A DNA stretch of 64,000 nucleotides from Kutzneria viridogrisea. Lineage in GTDB: Bacteria > Actinomycetota > Actinomycetes > Mycobacteriales > Pseudonocardiaceae. The stretch is from contig JACJID010000003.1 in NCBI GenBank assembly GCA_014138725.1, forward strand, positions 496,001 to 560,000, in the 5' to 3' direction. The translations under genes were made by a program, and so were the position numbers. The notes beneath the pieces are model-generated. The model was not told the origin of the DNA and made no database searches. It saw nothing but the letters and a program-made list of their open reading frames with translations. Of the stretch, positions 1 through 10,200 are shown piece after piece; within the stretch, counting starts at the first letter, position 1, and each line of letters opens with the position of its first letter.

Positions 1-210
1 AAACCCGGTGGGGCCGAGCCCGAGCATCCCGCGCCCACGCTGGCGCTGACCCCGAAGGCCACCGCCGAGCCCGTGGCCACCAAGGCAAGCGTGGCCGACT
101 CCACCAGCGACTCCACCGGCGTCCTGCTCGGCGGGATCGCGACCGTGCTCGCCGTGGTCGCGGCGGTGTTCTCGGTGCTGGCCTGGCGCCGCTCGCGCGA
201 GTCGGCGTGA
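1..210 (+). CDS. C-terminal end of a YcnI-like (DUF1775) membrane-anchored protein, partial
   Basis: The frame is open from base 1 to a TGA at 208-210 and gives 69 residues. They comprise a polar Ala/Thr/Ser/Glu-rich stretch, one hydrophobic segment (about residues 41-61, rich in Val, Ala and Leu) and a short Arg-rich tail, which is a typical exported domain with a C-terminal membrane anchor. The 5' end lies outside the window, so the main domain is unseen. YcnI-like copper-binding proteins commonly precede CopC/CopD fusions in actinobacteria, and this gene overlaps the next one by four bases (GTGA), which suggests translational coupling. The family name rests on this context, not on visible domain residues. 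Confidence 0.6.
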   Translation, partial: KPGGAEPEHPAPTLALTPKATAEPVATKASVADSTSDSTGVLLGGIATVLAVVAAVFSVLAWRRSRESA

Positions 211-1883
211 GGGCGGCGGCACTCGTCCTGCTGCTGGCCGTCGCCGGGCTGCTGCTGGGCAGCGGTTCGGCGGCGGCCCACGCCATGCTCGAATCCACCA
301 ATCCCGTGCAGGGCTCCGTGGTGCAGGCCATGCCGAGCCGGATCGAGCTGACCTTCGGTGAGCCGGTGCAGGTCTCCGCCGACTCGGTCCGGGTCATCGC
401 ACCCGACGGGTCCACTGTGGACACAGGTAGGGCGGAACACCCCGAGGGGCACGGGGAGACCGTCGGCGTGCCAATGTCCGGCGCGGCCGAGGGCACCTAC
501 ACCGTGTCCTGGCACGTGGTCTCCGCCGACTCGCACCCCATCTCCGGGGCGTTCACCTTCTCCCTCGGCCACACCAGCACGCCAGCCTCCGCGCCACCGG
601 CCGCACAGCAGAGCGACTCGGCGGTGTCCCTGCTGTACGGCCTGACCCGCGCGCTGGGCTACGCCGCCTTCGCGCTGCTCGCGGGGTCGGCAGCCTTCGT
701 GTACCTGTGCTGGCCGCAGGGCGCGGTACGGCGGACCGTGCGCAGGCTCATCGGCGGTGCGTGGCTGGGCCTGCTGCTCACCACGATCGCCAGTGCGCTG
801 CTGCAAGGCCCCTACGGCGCGGGCCTCGGCCTGGACCACCTCTTCGACGGCGAGCTGTTTTCGTCCACAATGGACATAGAGCTGGGCGTAGGACTGGCCG
901 TGCGGGTCTGCCTGCTGGCCCTGGCCGCGCCCTACCTGGGTGAGCTGCTGGCCACGGTGGACTGGACCCCGGCGAGGCGGGCGCTGGTCGGGGCGGGCGG
1001 TGTGGTGCTGCTCAACGGCTTCGCCTGGACCTGGGCCGGGTCCGGGCACGCCATCGCGGGGTTGCAACCGGAGTTCGCCCTGCCGGTGGACCTGCTGCAC
1101 CTGGACGCCATGGCGGTGTGGCTGGGCGGGCTGGCGGTGCTGGCCGTGGTGCTGTGGCGCGGCCGGGAGCTGCCGGAGTCCATGGCGCTGGCGGTGCTGC
1201 GGTTCTCGAAGATCGCCTTCGGCTGCGTGGTGGTGCTGGTGGCCACCGGCACGTACCAGAGCTGGCGCCAGCTCGGCTCGTGGCAGGGCTTCACCGACAC
1301 CGGCTACGGCCGACTGCTGCTGGTGAAGGTCCTCGGCGTGGCCGCCGTGCTGGTCGCCGCCTGGTACTCCCGCCGCTGGGTGCGCGGCCAGGGCAGGATC
1401 CGGCTTCGGCGCTCGGTGCTGGCCGAGGCCCTCGGCGCCGTGCTGGTCATCGGCCTGACTGGATTTTTGGTCAGTGCCGAACCCGCCCGCACCGCCCTGG
1501 CCGACACGCCCAGGCGCCAGGCCACGCCCTCCGCGCAGACCGTGCCCTTCGACACCGGCGGCCCGCACGGCAGGGGCCAGCTGAGGATCAACGCCCTGCC
1601 GCTGCGGCCGGGCACCAACCTGGTGGACGTGCTGGTGGTCGACGAGACCGGCACGCCGACCGACGTGGCCGAGCTGACCGCGACGCTGAGCCTGCCCGAG
1701 CGCGGCCTGGGACCGCTCAAGATCGACATGGCGCACCAGGGCCGGGGCGGCTACCGGGCGGGCACCGCGGAGATCCCCCTGGCCGGGGACTGGCAGCTGG
1801 CGGTGACCGTGCGCACCAGCGATGTGGACCAGACCACAGTGACGGCCAGGCTGCTCGTCTCGGGAACCGGGGAGGGCGGCTGA
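207..1883 (+). CDS. CopC-CopD fusion copper protein (YcnJ-like) with C-terminal FixH/YtkA-like domain
   Basis: The 558-residue protein starts with GTG overlapping the previous stop. It has a signal peptide (about residues 1-24) whose predicted cleavage after Ala-Ala-Ala would expose His25, the position of the N-terminal copper-binding His of CopC. A CopC beta-barrel domain follows (about 25-120, with a DSHPISG segment), then a multi-span CopD membrane domain (about 145-430), then an extracytoplasmic domain of about 110 residues resembling FixH/YtkA. In this family the protein handles periplasmic or surface copper and its import. It forms an operon with the upstream YcnI-like gene and the copper ATPase 13 bases downstream. 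Confidence 0.88.
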   Translation: MRAAALVLLLAVAGLLLGSGSAAAHAMLESTNPVQGSVVQAMPSRIELTFGEPVQVSADSVRVIAPDGSTVDTGRAEHPEGHGETVGVPMSGAAEGTYTVSWHVVSADSHPISGAFTFSLGHTSTPASAPPAAQQSDSAVSLLYGLTRALGYAAFALLAGSAAFVYLCWPQGAVRRTVRRLIGGAWLGLLLTTIASALLQGPYGAGLGLDHLFDGELFSSTMDIELGVGLAVRVCLLALAAPYLGELLATVDWTPARRALVGAGGVVLLNGFAWTWAGSGHAIAGLQPEFALPVDLLHLDAMAVWLGGLAVLAVVLWRGRELPESMALAVLRFSKIAFGCVVVLVATGTYQSWRQLGSWQGFTDTGYGRLLLVKVLGVAAVLVAAWYSRRWVRGQGRIRLRRSVLAEALGAVLVIGLTGFLVSAEPARTALADTPRRQATPSAQTVPFDTGGPHGRGQLRINALPLRPGTNLVDVLVVDETGTPTDVAELTATLSLPERGLGPLKIDMAHQGRGGYRAGTAEIPLAGDWQLAVTVRTSDVDQTTVTARLLVSGTGEGG

Positions 1884-1896
1884 CCGACTCACTGGT

Positions 1897-4032
1897 GTGG
1901 TCGAACTAGCCATTGGCGGCATGACCTGCGCCGCCTGCGCGAACCGGGTGGAACGCAAGCTGAACAAGCTCGACGGCGTGCGAGCCAGCGTCAACTACGC
2001 CACCGAGAAGGCAACCGTGAGCACGACCGAGGACGTCACGGTGGCCGAACTCATCGCGCAGGTGGAGAACGCGGGCTACCGGGCGCACGTGGTCACGCCC
2101 GAGCGCGAGCCCGAGGCGGACCCGAGCCGTCCGCTGTGGCACCGGCTGGTGCTGGCGGTCCTGCTGTGCGCCCCGCTCGGCGACGTGTCGATCACGCTGG
2201 CGCTGGTGCCCTCGCTGCGCTTCACCGGGTGGCAGTGGGTCGTGCTGGCCATGGCGCTGCCCGTGGTGACCTGGGCCGCGTGGCCGCTGCACCGGGCCGC
2301 CGCGATCAACGCCCGGCACGGCAGCAGTTCGATGGACACCCTGGTCTCCGTGGGCATCATCGCCTCGACCTGCTGGTCGGTGTACGGCATGTTCTTCGAG
2401 GCCGACTCGGCACCGGCGAACTCGCTGTGGGAGCTGGTGACCCGGCCCGGTGGGGCGATCTACCTGGACGTGGCCGCGGGGGTCACCACGTTCGTGCTGG
2501 CCGGGCGGCTGTTCGAGGCGCGGGCCAAGCGCCTGGCCGGTGGCGCGCTGCGGGCACTGGCCGAGGTGGCGGCCCGCGAGGTGAGCGTGCTCGCCGAGGA
2601 CGGCACCGAACGGCGTGTACCGGTGGGCGCGTTGCGCGTTGGTGAGAAGTTCCTTGCCAGGCCTGGTGAAACCATCGCCGCTGACGGGGTGGTGGTCGAC
2701 GGTGCGGCGGCCGTGGACGCCAGCACCATGACCGGTGAGTCGGTGCCGGTGGAGGTCACCGAGGGCGATCCGGTCATCGGCGGCACGGTGGCGATGGGCG
2801 GGCGGCTGGTGATCGCCGCGACGCACGTGGGCGAGGACACCCGGCTGGCCCAGCTCGTGCGGCTGGTGGAGCGGGCGCAGAGCGAGAAGGCCGGGGTGCA
2901 GCGGCTGGCCGACCGGATCTGCGGGGTCTTCGTGCCCGCCGTGTTCGGGCTGGCCGCGCTGACCCTGCTGGGCTGGCTGCTGCTGGACGGCTCGCTGGGC
3001 AGGGCGATCGCGGCGGCACTCGCGGTGCTGATCATCGCCTGCCCGTGCGCGCTCGGCCTGGCCACGCCCACGGCACTGATGGTGGCCACCGGGCGCGGGG
3101 CTTACCTGGGCGTGTTCATCAAGGGCCACCAGGCCCTGGAGTCCGCGCGGGCCATCGACACCGTGGTGCTGGACAAGACTGGCACGATCACCACCGGCCG
3201 GATGGCCGTCACCGAGGTACGCGCCGAGGACCGCGCCCTGGCGCTGCGACTGGCCGGTGCCGTGGAAGCCGCCTCCGAACACGCCGTCGCACTCGCGATC
3301 ACCTCGCTGGCACGGGAAGAACTGGGCGAACTGCCCGCCGTCACGCAGTTCGAGAGCCTGCCAGGACTCGGCGCACAGGGCACTGTGGACGGTCACCGCG
3401 TTCGGGTCGGCTCACCGCGGATGTTCGGCCAGGACGGCGCTTCGGCTACCACCGCGTTGGTGTCCCGCGATGGTGTCCTCATTGGACGGTTCACCCTCGC
3501 CGACTCCGTCAAGCCCACCGCGGCCGAGGCCGTCGCGCGGCTGCACCGGATGGGCCTGCGCACCGTGCTGCTCACCGGGGACAACGAGACCACCGCGCGG
3601 GCGGTCGCCGAGCAGGTCGGCATCCCCGAGGTGATCGCCGGGGTGCTGCCCGAGGACAAGGCCGCCGCCGTGCGCGCGCTGCGGGCCGAGGGCAGGGCCG
3701 TGGCCATGGTCGGCGACGGGGTGAACGACGCGCCCGCGCTGGCCTGCGCCGACCTGGGCATGGCCGTGGTCACCGGCACCGACGTGGCCCTGGGCGCCGC
3801 CGACCTGATCCTCGTCCGCGAGGAACTGGACGTGGTCCCCCGCGCGATCGGCCTGGCGCGGGCCACGCTGCGCACCATCCGCGGCAACCTGGTCTGGGCC
3901 TTCGGCTACAACGTCGCCGCCCTGCCGCTGGCCGCGTTCGGCCTGCTCACCCCGCTGATCGCCGGGGCGACGATGGCGCTGTCCTCACTGTTCGTGGTCT
4001 CCAACAGCCTGCGCCTGCGCAGCTATCGGTGA
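1897..4032 (+). CDS. copA: Copper-transporting P1B-type ATPase
   Basis: The protein has 711 residues. An N-terminal heavy-metal domain carries GMTCAAC (Cys11 and Cys14). The transmembrane metal site is CPC (Cys382-Pro-Cys384), the signature of P1B-1 monovalent copper pumps. TGES, the phosphorylation motif DKTGT (Asp426), a SEHA motif in the nucleotide-binding domain and GDGVND (from Gly606) are all present, so all catalytic elements are intact. The expected role is ATP-driven export of Cu(I). The GTG start at 1897 places the metal-binding motif at the usual distance from the N terminus. The short gap after copC-copD supports one copper operon. Silver transport is possible for the same family. 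Confidence 0.93.
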   Translation: MVELAIGGMTCAACANRVERKLNKLDGVRASVNYATEKATVSTTEDVTVAELIAQVENAGYRAHVVTPEREPEADPSRPLWHRLVLAVLLCAPLGDVSITLALVPSLRFTGWQWVVLAMALPVVTWAAWPLHRAAAINARHGSSSMDTLVSVGIIASTCWSVYGMFFEADSAPANSLWELVTRPGGAIYLDVAAGVTTFVLAGRLFEARAKRLAGGALRALAEVAAREVSVLAEDGTERRVPVGALRVGEKFLARPGETIAADGVVVDGAAAVDASTMTGESVPVEVTEGDPVIGGTVAMGGRLVIAATHVGEDTRLAQLVRLVERAQSEKAGVQRLADRICGVFVPAVFGLAALTLLGWLLLDGSLGRAIAAALAVLIIACPCALGLATPTALMVATGRGAYLGVFIKGHQALESARAIDTVVLDKTGTITTGRMAVTEVRAEDRALALRLAGAVEAASEHAVALAITSLAREELGELPAVTQFESLPGLGAQGTVDGHRVRVGSPRMFGQDGASATTALVSRDGVLIGRFTLADSVKPTAAEAVARLHRMGLRTVLLTGDNETTARAVAEQVGIPEVIAGVLPEDKAAAVRALRAEGRAVAMVGDGVNDAPALACADLGMAVVTGTDVALGAADLILVREELDVVPRAIGLARATLRTIRGNLVWAFGYNVAALPLAAFGLLTPLIAGATMALSSLFVVSNSLRLRSYR

Positions 4033-4286
4033 TTCGGCGCACAGGCCAGGGGCGGGGGGTGTTCGTCACCATGCCGGTGGTCCTCCACAGCTCGCTCACA
4101 GTCCGATGCCCACCACGCTAGGCGGCAGATCACGGAGCTGGCTTGACCTGCGCTGTACCCACGTGCTTTCTCAGCCGCAAGGCGCTGACCTGGTAAAATG
4201 CGACCTGCTCGGCTGCCTCGCTGGACCGTGACCGGCAGAATCGGCAGAATCGCCAGGCAGTTCGGCCAGTACGGAGAGGACAGCGC
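4033..4286. other. Intergenic region with a candidate extended -10 promoter
   Basis: These 254 bases separate copA from the regulator gene on the same strand. An extended -10-like element TGGTAAAAT lies at 4191-4199, 88 bases before the regulator's GTG, and is AT-rich compared with its surroundings. A TTGACC at 4143-4148 is too far upstream to pair with it. No long hairpin was seen after copA. A purine-rich ribosome-binding site (GGAGAGGA, 4272-4279) precedes the downstream start. Promoter assignment is tentative. Confidence 0.4.
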
Positions 4287-7178
4287 GTGGCACAGGCCTT
4301 CGGTGACGCGCTGCGCGCTGGTCGCAAACGCCTGGGCCTGAATCAACAGGAGTTGGCCGACCAGGCCGGGGTGAGCGTCCGGACCGTGCGAGACCTGGAG
4401 CACGGCCGCGTCCGCACGCCCCGTGCCGAGTCGGTGCGCAGGATCCGCTCAGTGCTCGACCTCGTGCCACCGCCGGAACGCGGGGTGCGGCTCGCGGCGC
4501 TCGGTCCTGTCGAGGCCACCCGCGACGGCAAGCCGGTCGACCTGGGCTCGCCGCAGGCCAGGTTGGTGCTGGCCCTGCTTGCCGTGAACGCGGGCCGGGC
4601 GGTGGCCGTCGAGGAGATCGTCGACCTGGTGTGGGGCGGGCGGCCACCGAGGACCTGCCGGTCGCTGGTGCAGACCTATGTCTCCCGGCTGCGCAAGCTG
4701 CTCGGCGCGGAGCACCGGATCGAGCGCATCGGTGACGGCTACCTGCTGCGCTCGCCCAGCGACCTGTTGGACGTCGCCCGGTTCACCGAGCTTGTCGACG
4801 GCACGCCCTCCCACGCGGCTCTGGGTGAGGCGCTGGACCTGTGGCGCGGCACGCTGGCGGCCGAGCTGCGGGCACATCCGGGCGCGGTGGCGTTGGCCCG
4901 CCGCCGAGTCTCCTGCGCACTGGCCTATTCGGAACTTGCTGTCCGGTTCGGCGGACACGACAGGGCCGTACCCCGCATGCAGGCCGTGGCGCACGCCGAG
5001 CCGCTGCACGAGGCCGTGCACGCCAGGCTCATGCTCGCGCTGGCCGCGTCGGGTCACCGTGCGGCGGCACTGCGGATCTTCGGCGAGCTGAGGTCACGGC
5101 TCGCGGCGGAACTGGGCATCTCGCCCGGTCCCGATCTGCGGAGTGCGCAACACCAAGTGCTGCAAGAGGTTCCGCTGAGCACAGCAGCGGTCCCCGGCCA
5201 ACTGCCCTCGGACGTGTCCGGCTTCACCGGTCGCGCCGAGCAGCTCGGCCAGCTCGACGAGGTGCTCGCCGGTGGCACGATGGTGATCTCCGCGATCGGC
5301 GGCATCGGCGGCATCGGCAAGACCTGGCTCGCGCTGCACTGGGCTCACCGGCGCCGCGACTGGTTCCCGGACGGCCAGCTCTACGTCAACCTGCGGGGCT
5401 TCGACCCCACGGGGCCGCCGGTGGAGTCCTCGGCGGCTCTGGTCGGCTTCCTGGAGGCGCTGAGGGTCCCACCGAACGCGATCCCCGCCGACCTCGACGC
5501 GCAGGCGGCGCTGTTCCGCAACCTGGTGTCGCGGCGGCGGATGCTGGTCCTGCTGGACAACGCCCACGACCTGGCCCAGATCAGGCCACTGCTGCCCGGC
5601 GGTTCGCACTGCACCGTACTGATCACCAGCCGCAACCGGCTCGGCGGGCTGGTCGCCACGCACGGCGCCCACTTGATGTCACTGGATGCACTGCCCAGCA
5701 ACGAGTCCAGGACACTGCTGGTGAGCCACCTCGCTCCGGGGCGAGTAGCGGCAGAACCGGACGGGGTGCGTGAACTGGTCGACCAGTGCGCGGGACTGCC
5801 GCTGGCACTGGGCATCATCGCCGCGCGAGCCGCTGCGCAGCCGACGTTCCCACTGGCGGTGCTCGCCGCTGAACTGCGAGAGACCTCCGCACGGCTGGAC
5901 GCGTTGGACGCAGGTGACCTGAGCACGAACCTGCGTGCGGTCTTCGACTCCTCCTGCCAGGCGCTGACTGCCGAGGCAGCTCGAGTGTTCCGGCTGCTGG
6001 GGCTGGCCCCGGGCGCGGACATCGGCCTGGCCGCCGCGGCCAGCCTCACCGCACTGCCCGTCGCCCGGCTGCGCACGCTCCTGCGTGAACTCGGCAACGC
6101 CCACCTCGTGCAGGAGCACGTGCCGGGCCGCTACCGCATGCACGACCTCGTCAGATTGCACGCCGGCGAGCAGGTTCACCAGCACGAGAGCGAGCTGAGC
6201 CGGCTCGAAGCCCAGCGGCGACTCGTCGACTTCTTCGTGCTCAGCGCGTACGCGGCCGAGCAGGTGCTCAGGCCGCACGAACCGATCATCCCGTTGCACC
6301 GCCCCCGGTCGGGCTGCGTCCCGTTCTCACCCGTGGACGAGGAGCAGGCGCTCGCGTGGTTCACCGAGGAGGAGGAGTGCGTGATCGCCGCACAAACCCT
6401 TGCCGCGCAACGCAGTTGGCACACGCAGGTCTGGCAGGCCGCGGTAGCGCTGACCACCTTCCAGTGGCGTCAGGGGCACATCCACGACCACGTCGCCATC
6501 TGGCGCGCCGGGCTCACTGGCGCACAGCGACTCGGCTCCGCTGCCGCGCAGGGTTTCGCGCACCGGAGCCTGGGTTACGCCTGTACCCGGGCAGGTCTGC
6601 ACTCCGAGGCCGTCGAGCACACCACTCGTGCCCTGACGATGGCGCGGCAGGACGGTGACCTCGCCGGTCAGGCGCATGCGGAACGCGCGCTCGCGGAGGC
6701 GTGGGAACAGAAAGGCGGCTACCAGCAGGCCCTCGACCATTCGTTGCGCGCACTGCACGTGTTCGAGCAACTGGACAACCAGGAATGGCGGGCCGACGCG
6801 TTGAACGCCGCAGGCTGGTGCCACAGCCGCACAGGACAGCACTCCGCGGGCCGCGACCTCTGCGAACGCGCGCTTGCCCTGTTCCGCGCCCACCGGGACC
6901 GGCCAGGCCAGGCCGTCACCCTGGACAGCCTCGGCCACATCGCCCACCACACCGGGCAGTACCTCGACGCGCTGCGCCACTACAACGACGCACTCGACTT
7001 GTACCTGGAGATCGGGCACAGCTACCAGGAGGCCAACACCTGGGCTCGCATCGGGGACACCCAGCACGAGCTGGGCAACCGGGAGCAAGCCACCGAGGCC
7101 TGGCAGCGGGCTGTTGACCTCTACCTCGCCCAGCACCGGCTCGCCGAGGCCGAGCAGCTCCGCCGCCAACTGCCGTGA
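4287..7178 (+). CDS. SARP-type regulator with additional N-terminal XRE domain, NB-ARC ATPase and TPR repeats
   Basis: The protein has 963 residues. Residues about 5-60 form a Cro/CI-type helix-turn-helix. About 65-145 form an OmpR-type winged helix (Trans_reg_C) and about 150-290 a bacterial transcriptional activator domain, together the SARP core. An NB-ARC ATPase follows, with P-loop GIGGIGKT (about 339-346), a Walker-B-like VLLDN and an LITSRN segment. The C-terminal third is TPR repeats. AfsR/DnrI-type proteins of this layout activate secondary-metabolite genes, but no biosynthetic cluster lies directly beside it, so the target is unknown. The GTG start has a good upstream Shine-Dalgarno. 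Two unrelated DNA-binding domains in tandem are the notable feature. Confidence 0.88.
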   Translation: MAQAFGDALRAGRKRLGLNQQELADQAGVSVRTVRDLEHGRVRTPRAESVRRIRSVLDLVPPPERGVRLAALGPVEATRDGKPVDLGSPQARLVLALLAVNAGRAVAVEEIVDLVWGGRPPRTCRSLVQTYVSRLRKLLGAEHRIERIGDGYLLRSPSDLLDVARFTELVDGTPSHAALGEALDLWRGTLAAELRAHPGAVALARRRVSCALAYSELAVRFGGHDRAVPRMQAVAHAEPLHEAVHARLMLALAASGHRAAALRIFGELRSRLAAELGISPGPDLRSAQHQVLQEVPLSTAAVPGQLPSDVSGFTGRAEQLGQLDEVLAGGTMVISAIGGIGGIGKTWLALHWAHRRRDWFPDGQLYVNLRGFDPTGPPVESSAALVGFLEALRVPPNAIPADLDAQAALFRNLVSRRRMLVLLDNAHDLAQIRPLLPGGSHCTVLITSRNRLGGLVATHGAHLMSLDALPSNESRTLLVSHLAPGRVAAEPDGVRELVDQCAGLPLALGIIAARAAAQPTFPLAVLAAELRETSARLDALDAGDLSTNLRAVFDSSCQALTAEAARVFRLLGLAPGADIGLAAAASLTALPVARLRTLLRELGNAHLVQEHVPGRYRMHDLVRLHAGEQVHQHESELSRLEAQRRLVDFFVLSAYAAEQVLRPHEPIIPLHRPRSGCVPFSPVDEEQALAWFTEEEECVIAAQTLAAQRSWHTQVWQAAVALTTFQWRQGHIHDHVAIWRAGLTGAQRLGSAAAQGFAHRSLGYACTRAGLHSEAVEHTTRALTMARQDGDLAGQAHAERALAEAWEQKGGYQQALDHSLRALHVFEQLDNQEWRADALNAAGWCHSRTGQHSAGRDLCERALALFRAHRDRPGQAVTLDSLGHIAHHTGQYLDALRHYNDALDLYLEIGHSYQEANTWARIGDTQHELGNREQATEAWQRAVDLYLAQHRLAEAEQLRRQLP

Positions 7179-7221
7179 AGGTGGCTTTCACTGCACCCAA
7201 CGCAGCGAAAGCCACCTTCAC
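7175..7221. terminator. Bidirectional hairpin between convergent genes
   Basis: Perfect 15-base inverted repeat: GTGAAGGTGGCTTTC (7175-7189) and its complement (7207-7221) with a 17-base loop. The left arm contains the stop codon of the SARP gene, and the right arm ends six bases before the end of the convergent GH101 gene. There is no T-run on either side. A related sequence recurs at 55106-55122, so this looks like one member of a dispersed hairpin family used as a terminator. Confidence 0.7.
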
Positions 7222-7227
7222 GTCGGC

Positions 7228-10200
7228 TCAGCCCGCCAGGTTGATCTCGGCGACGGAGGTCCACGGGTTGCCGTTGACCTCGGACAGGGCGCGCAACCGC
7301 ACGTAGCGGGCGGTGCGCGGGGTGAAGCAGGCGGACTGTTCGGCGGTGCTGTCGGTCCAGGTGCCGGTGGCGGCGGGGCTGCCCCAGTTGACGCCGTCGG
7401 CGCTGGTGTAGACCTCGTAGTTGGCGATCCTGCCGTTGGACTGGGTCTGTCGCGGCAGGTAGTACAGGCAGCTCACGGTGCGCGAGCCACCCAGGTCGAG
7501 CTGGACCTCGTGCGGGGGCTGGGCGGTGGACTGGCTCCAGGCGGTGTGCCAGATGGTGGCGGGATCGCCGTCGAGCACGTTGGCGGCGGACCCGTTCTCG
7601 GCAGCGGTCTCCTGGCTGTCCACAGCGGACACCTTGAGCTGGGACTGCGGGATGCGGGTCGGCGCCGGACCGAGGTCGTCCACGGCCAGGTTGTCGATCA
7701 CGAGGTCGTGCTGCTCGTTGCCGGTGCCCTCGGTCAGCTTGTCCACGCCGATCCACGAGTTGCCGGTGGCGTCGAAGGTGGTGCTGAACGTGGTGGGCTT
7801 GTGCGCCGCGGCGAAGTTGGTGCTCGCCCCGCCGCTGGTGACGAACGAGTACTCGTTGTCGCCGGTGGCCTCGTAGCTGAACGAGACGCGGTAGCGGCGG
7901 CCCGGCTGGAAGCGCAGGGTCTGCGGCAGGGTCCGGTACACCGGGCCCTTGTTCTCCTCGTGCGACTTGAGCGAGGTGCCGCCCGCGATGACGTCGTCGA
8001 TCAGCTTGCCGTTCCAGCCAGCCTGGGTGTACGGGGCGTTGATCGGGGCGAGGTGCGTGCGGGCGTCATCGGGGTTGCCGCCGTTTCCGGAGTACACGAA
8101 CGGCCCCCAGGTGTCGCCGGTCTCGTGCTCGAAATCGGTGTAGTAGTAGTGGCCGTTCTGCGGGGTGCGCTCGGTCCGGACGACCCGCACGTTGTCGAAC
8201 GCGACGACGGGGTTGCCCGCTTCCGCCGACAGGGCAAGGGTAACCGTGCCCTGACCGGGCGGAACATCGAAGAGGACCTTCATGGGCTGGGTCGTGGTGC
8301 CCTGGTAGTCGCTGGTGCCGTCGTAGTTGCGGTAGGTGGAGGAATCGGTCCACGTGGTGGCGCCGCCAGCGGTCAGGCTTGCCTTGCGGGTACCGGAGGC
8401 GACCTGAACGTCCACAGTGGCCGAATAGGTGGCGCCGCCGGTGAGCCCGGTCAGGGTCTGCGAGACGGAAGCGGCCGGGCCGCCAGCGAGTTGCAGCTGC
8501 TTGTTACCGAGGGAAGTCGTTGCCACCGAGGCGTTTCCAGTGACCGTCCACTTGGACAGGTTGCCGGAGTTGAAGCCCGGGTCCTTCACCGGTGTGCCAG
8601 CACCGAAGTTCGGGTCGGCGACCGGACCGGGGTCGGTCGGGTAGACCACGTACGGGGTGTTGGCGGCGGCGTTGATCGTCACCTGGCGGTTGCTCACCGG
8701 CAGGTCGCCGACGAACTGCCGCCCGGTGTCGGTGAGCTTGTACAGCTTGACACTGGACTTGTTGCCCCACTTGGCGGGCAGAGTCCAGGTGGTCGAGCCG
8801 CCCGTGGGGTTCCAGTGGTAGAGCTTGGTTTCCGCTTGCTGGTCCCAGGGCAGCAGGTAGCTGCCCCCGTTGAGCACCAGGTGCCCGTCCTTGCTGATCT
8901 GCCTGGCCCCACTGGCCGTGGACACCGAGACGCCCTGGCCCAGCTGGATGTTGTTGGCGGTCCACTTCTGGATCGGGAAGCCCTGTAGGTACTTCGTGGG
9001 CAGGTCCACGGAGAACGTGATCTTGAGGAAGGCGTTGTAGTCGTTGAGGTTCTGCCAGCCCTCGTAGGCGGTGAGCTGGCCGCCGCCGAGCAGCGGGTCA
9101 CCGGCGATCCAGTCGTCGGTCTGCTGGTTGCGGATGAACCGCACGACCTGGCTGTTGATGCCCTTGTAGTCGCTGCCGCCGTACTTGACGTCGTTGGCCC
9201 AGTGGCTCCACACCGAGGTGCCCTCGAACTTGTCCGGGAACTCGGTGGCCACCTGGAAGCCGAGCCCGTTCATCTCGCGGGCGAACTTGTTGCTGGTGTA
9301 GCCGTCCCCGTACCAGGTGTCCACGTACAGGAAGTCCAGGCCCGGTGCCTGCTGGCGCAGCTGCGCGAGCCGCTGCTGGCGTCGCCCGCTCTGGCCGTCG
9401 TAGCGGTAGTTGATGTGGTAACTCTGGTCCAGCCAGTCCCAGCCCAGGTCGCTGGTGACGCTGTTGGCCAGTGCGGGGTCGAAGGCCGGTGAGCTCGGGT
9501 ACTCCTCGGTGTCCTGCAGGTGCACGCCGATCTGCGCGTTGTAGCGGTGCGCGGAGTCGATCAGCTTGTTCAGGTCGGCGACCCCGCCCTGCTTCTGGCC
9601 CACCCCGGCGTAGTCCGGGTGGCCGGAGTCGTGCCCCTCGTTGCCGTACCCCTTGAGCTCCACGAACTGGCCGAGGCCGTCGGTGTTCAGCGCCACCCGC
9701 TTGGTCTCGTCCAGGGTGCGGGAGAACGGGTTCCGGGCGGTGGAGGCGAAGTTCATCGGGATGCGCTGCACGGGCCGGCCCGCCACCTGCTGCCAACCCA
9801 GCGGGCTGCTCATGATGTCCCGGAAGGCGATCGCCCCGTCCTGCCAGTCCACAGCGGAGTCGCCGTTGCGATCACCCGTGATCACGATCTTGGCCTGGGG
9901 CAGTGGCTCGGTGTCGGAACGGGCCGCCCCACTGGACCGGTACAACCAGTCGCCGCTCCACAGCCCGAGCCGCTTGTAGCCGCCCTTGTCCACGGTCTGC
10001 TTGACGATCCGGCCGTTGTCCTTGGCGGTGGCGCCGGAAGGCTTGTCGTAGGTGGAGTTCGTCGCGATCGAGGCGGCGAGCTTGCCCGTGTTGATGATCC
10101 CGTACATGTAGCTGACCGGCGCGGCGTCGGCCGCCGTGCTCGTGGTCAACGCGCCGAAGGTGTCGCCGGTACCGGTCGTCGCGTTGTAGTTGCGCGCACC

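Noticed and set aside
6874-8988. A 704-residue plus-strand frame across the end of the SARP gene
   Set aside because: It is antisense to the GH101 gene and out of frame with the SARP gene, with biased Gly/Val/Arg composition.
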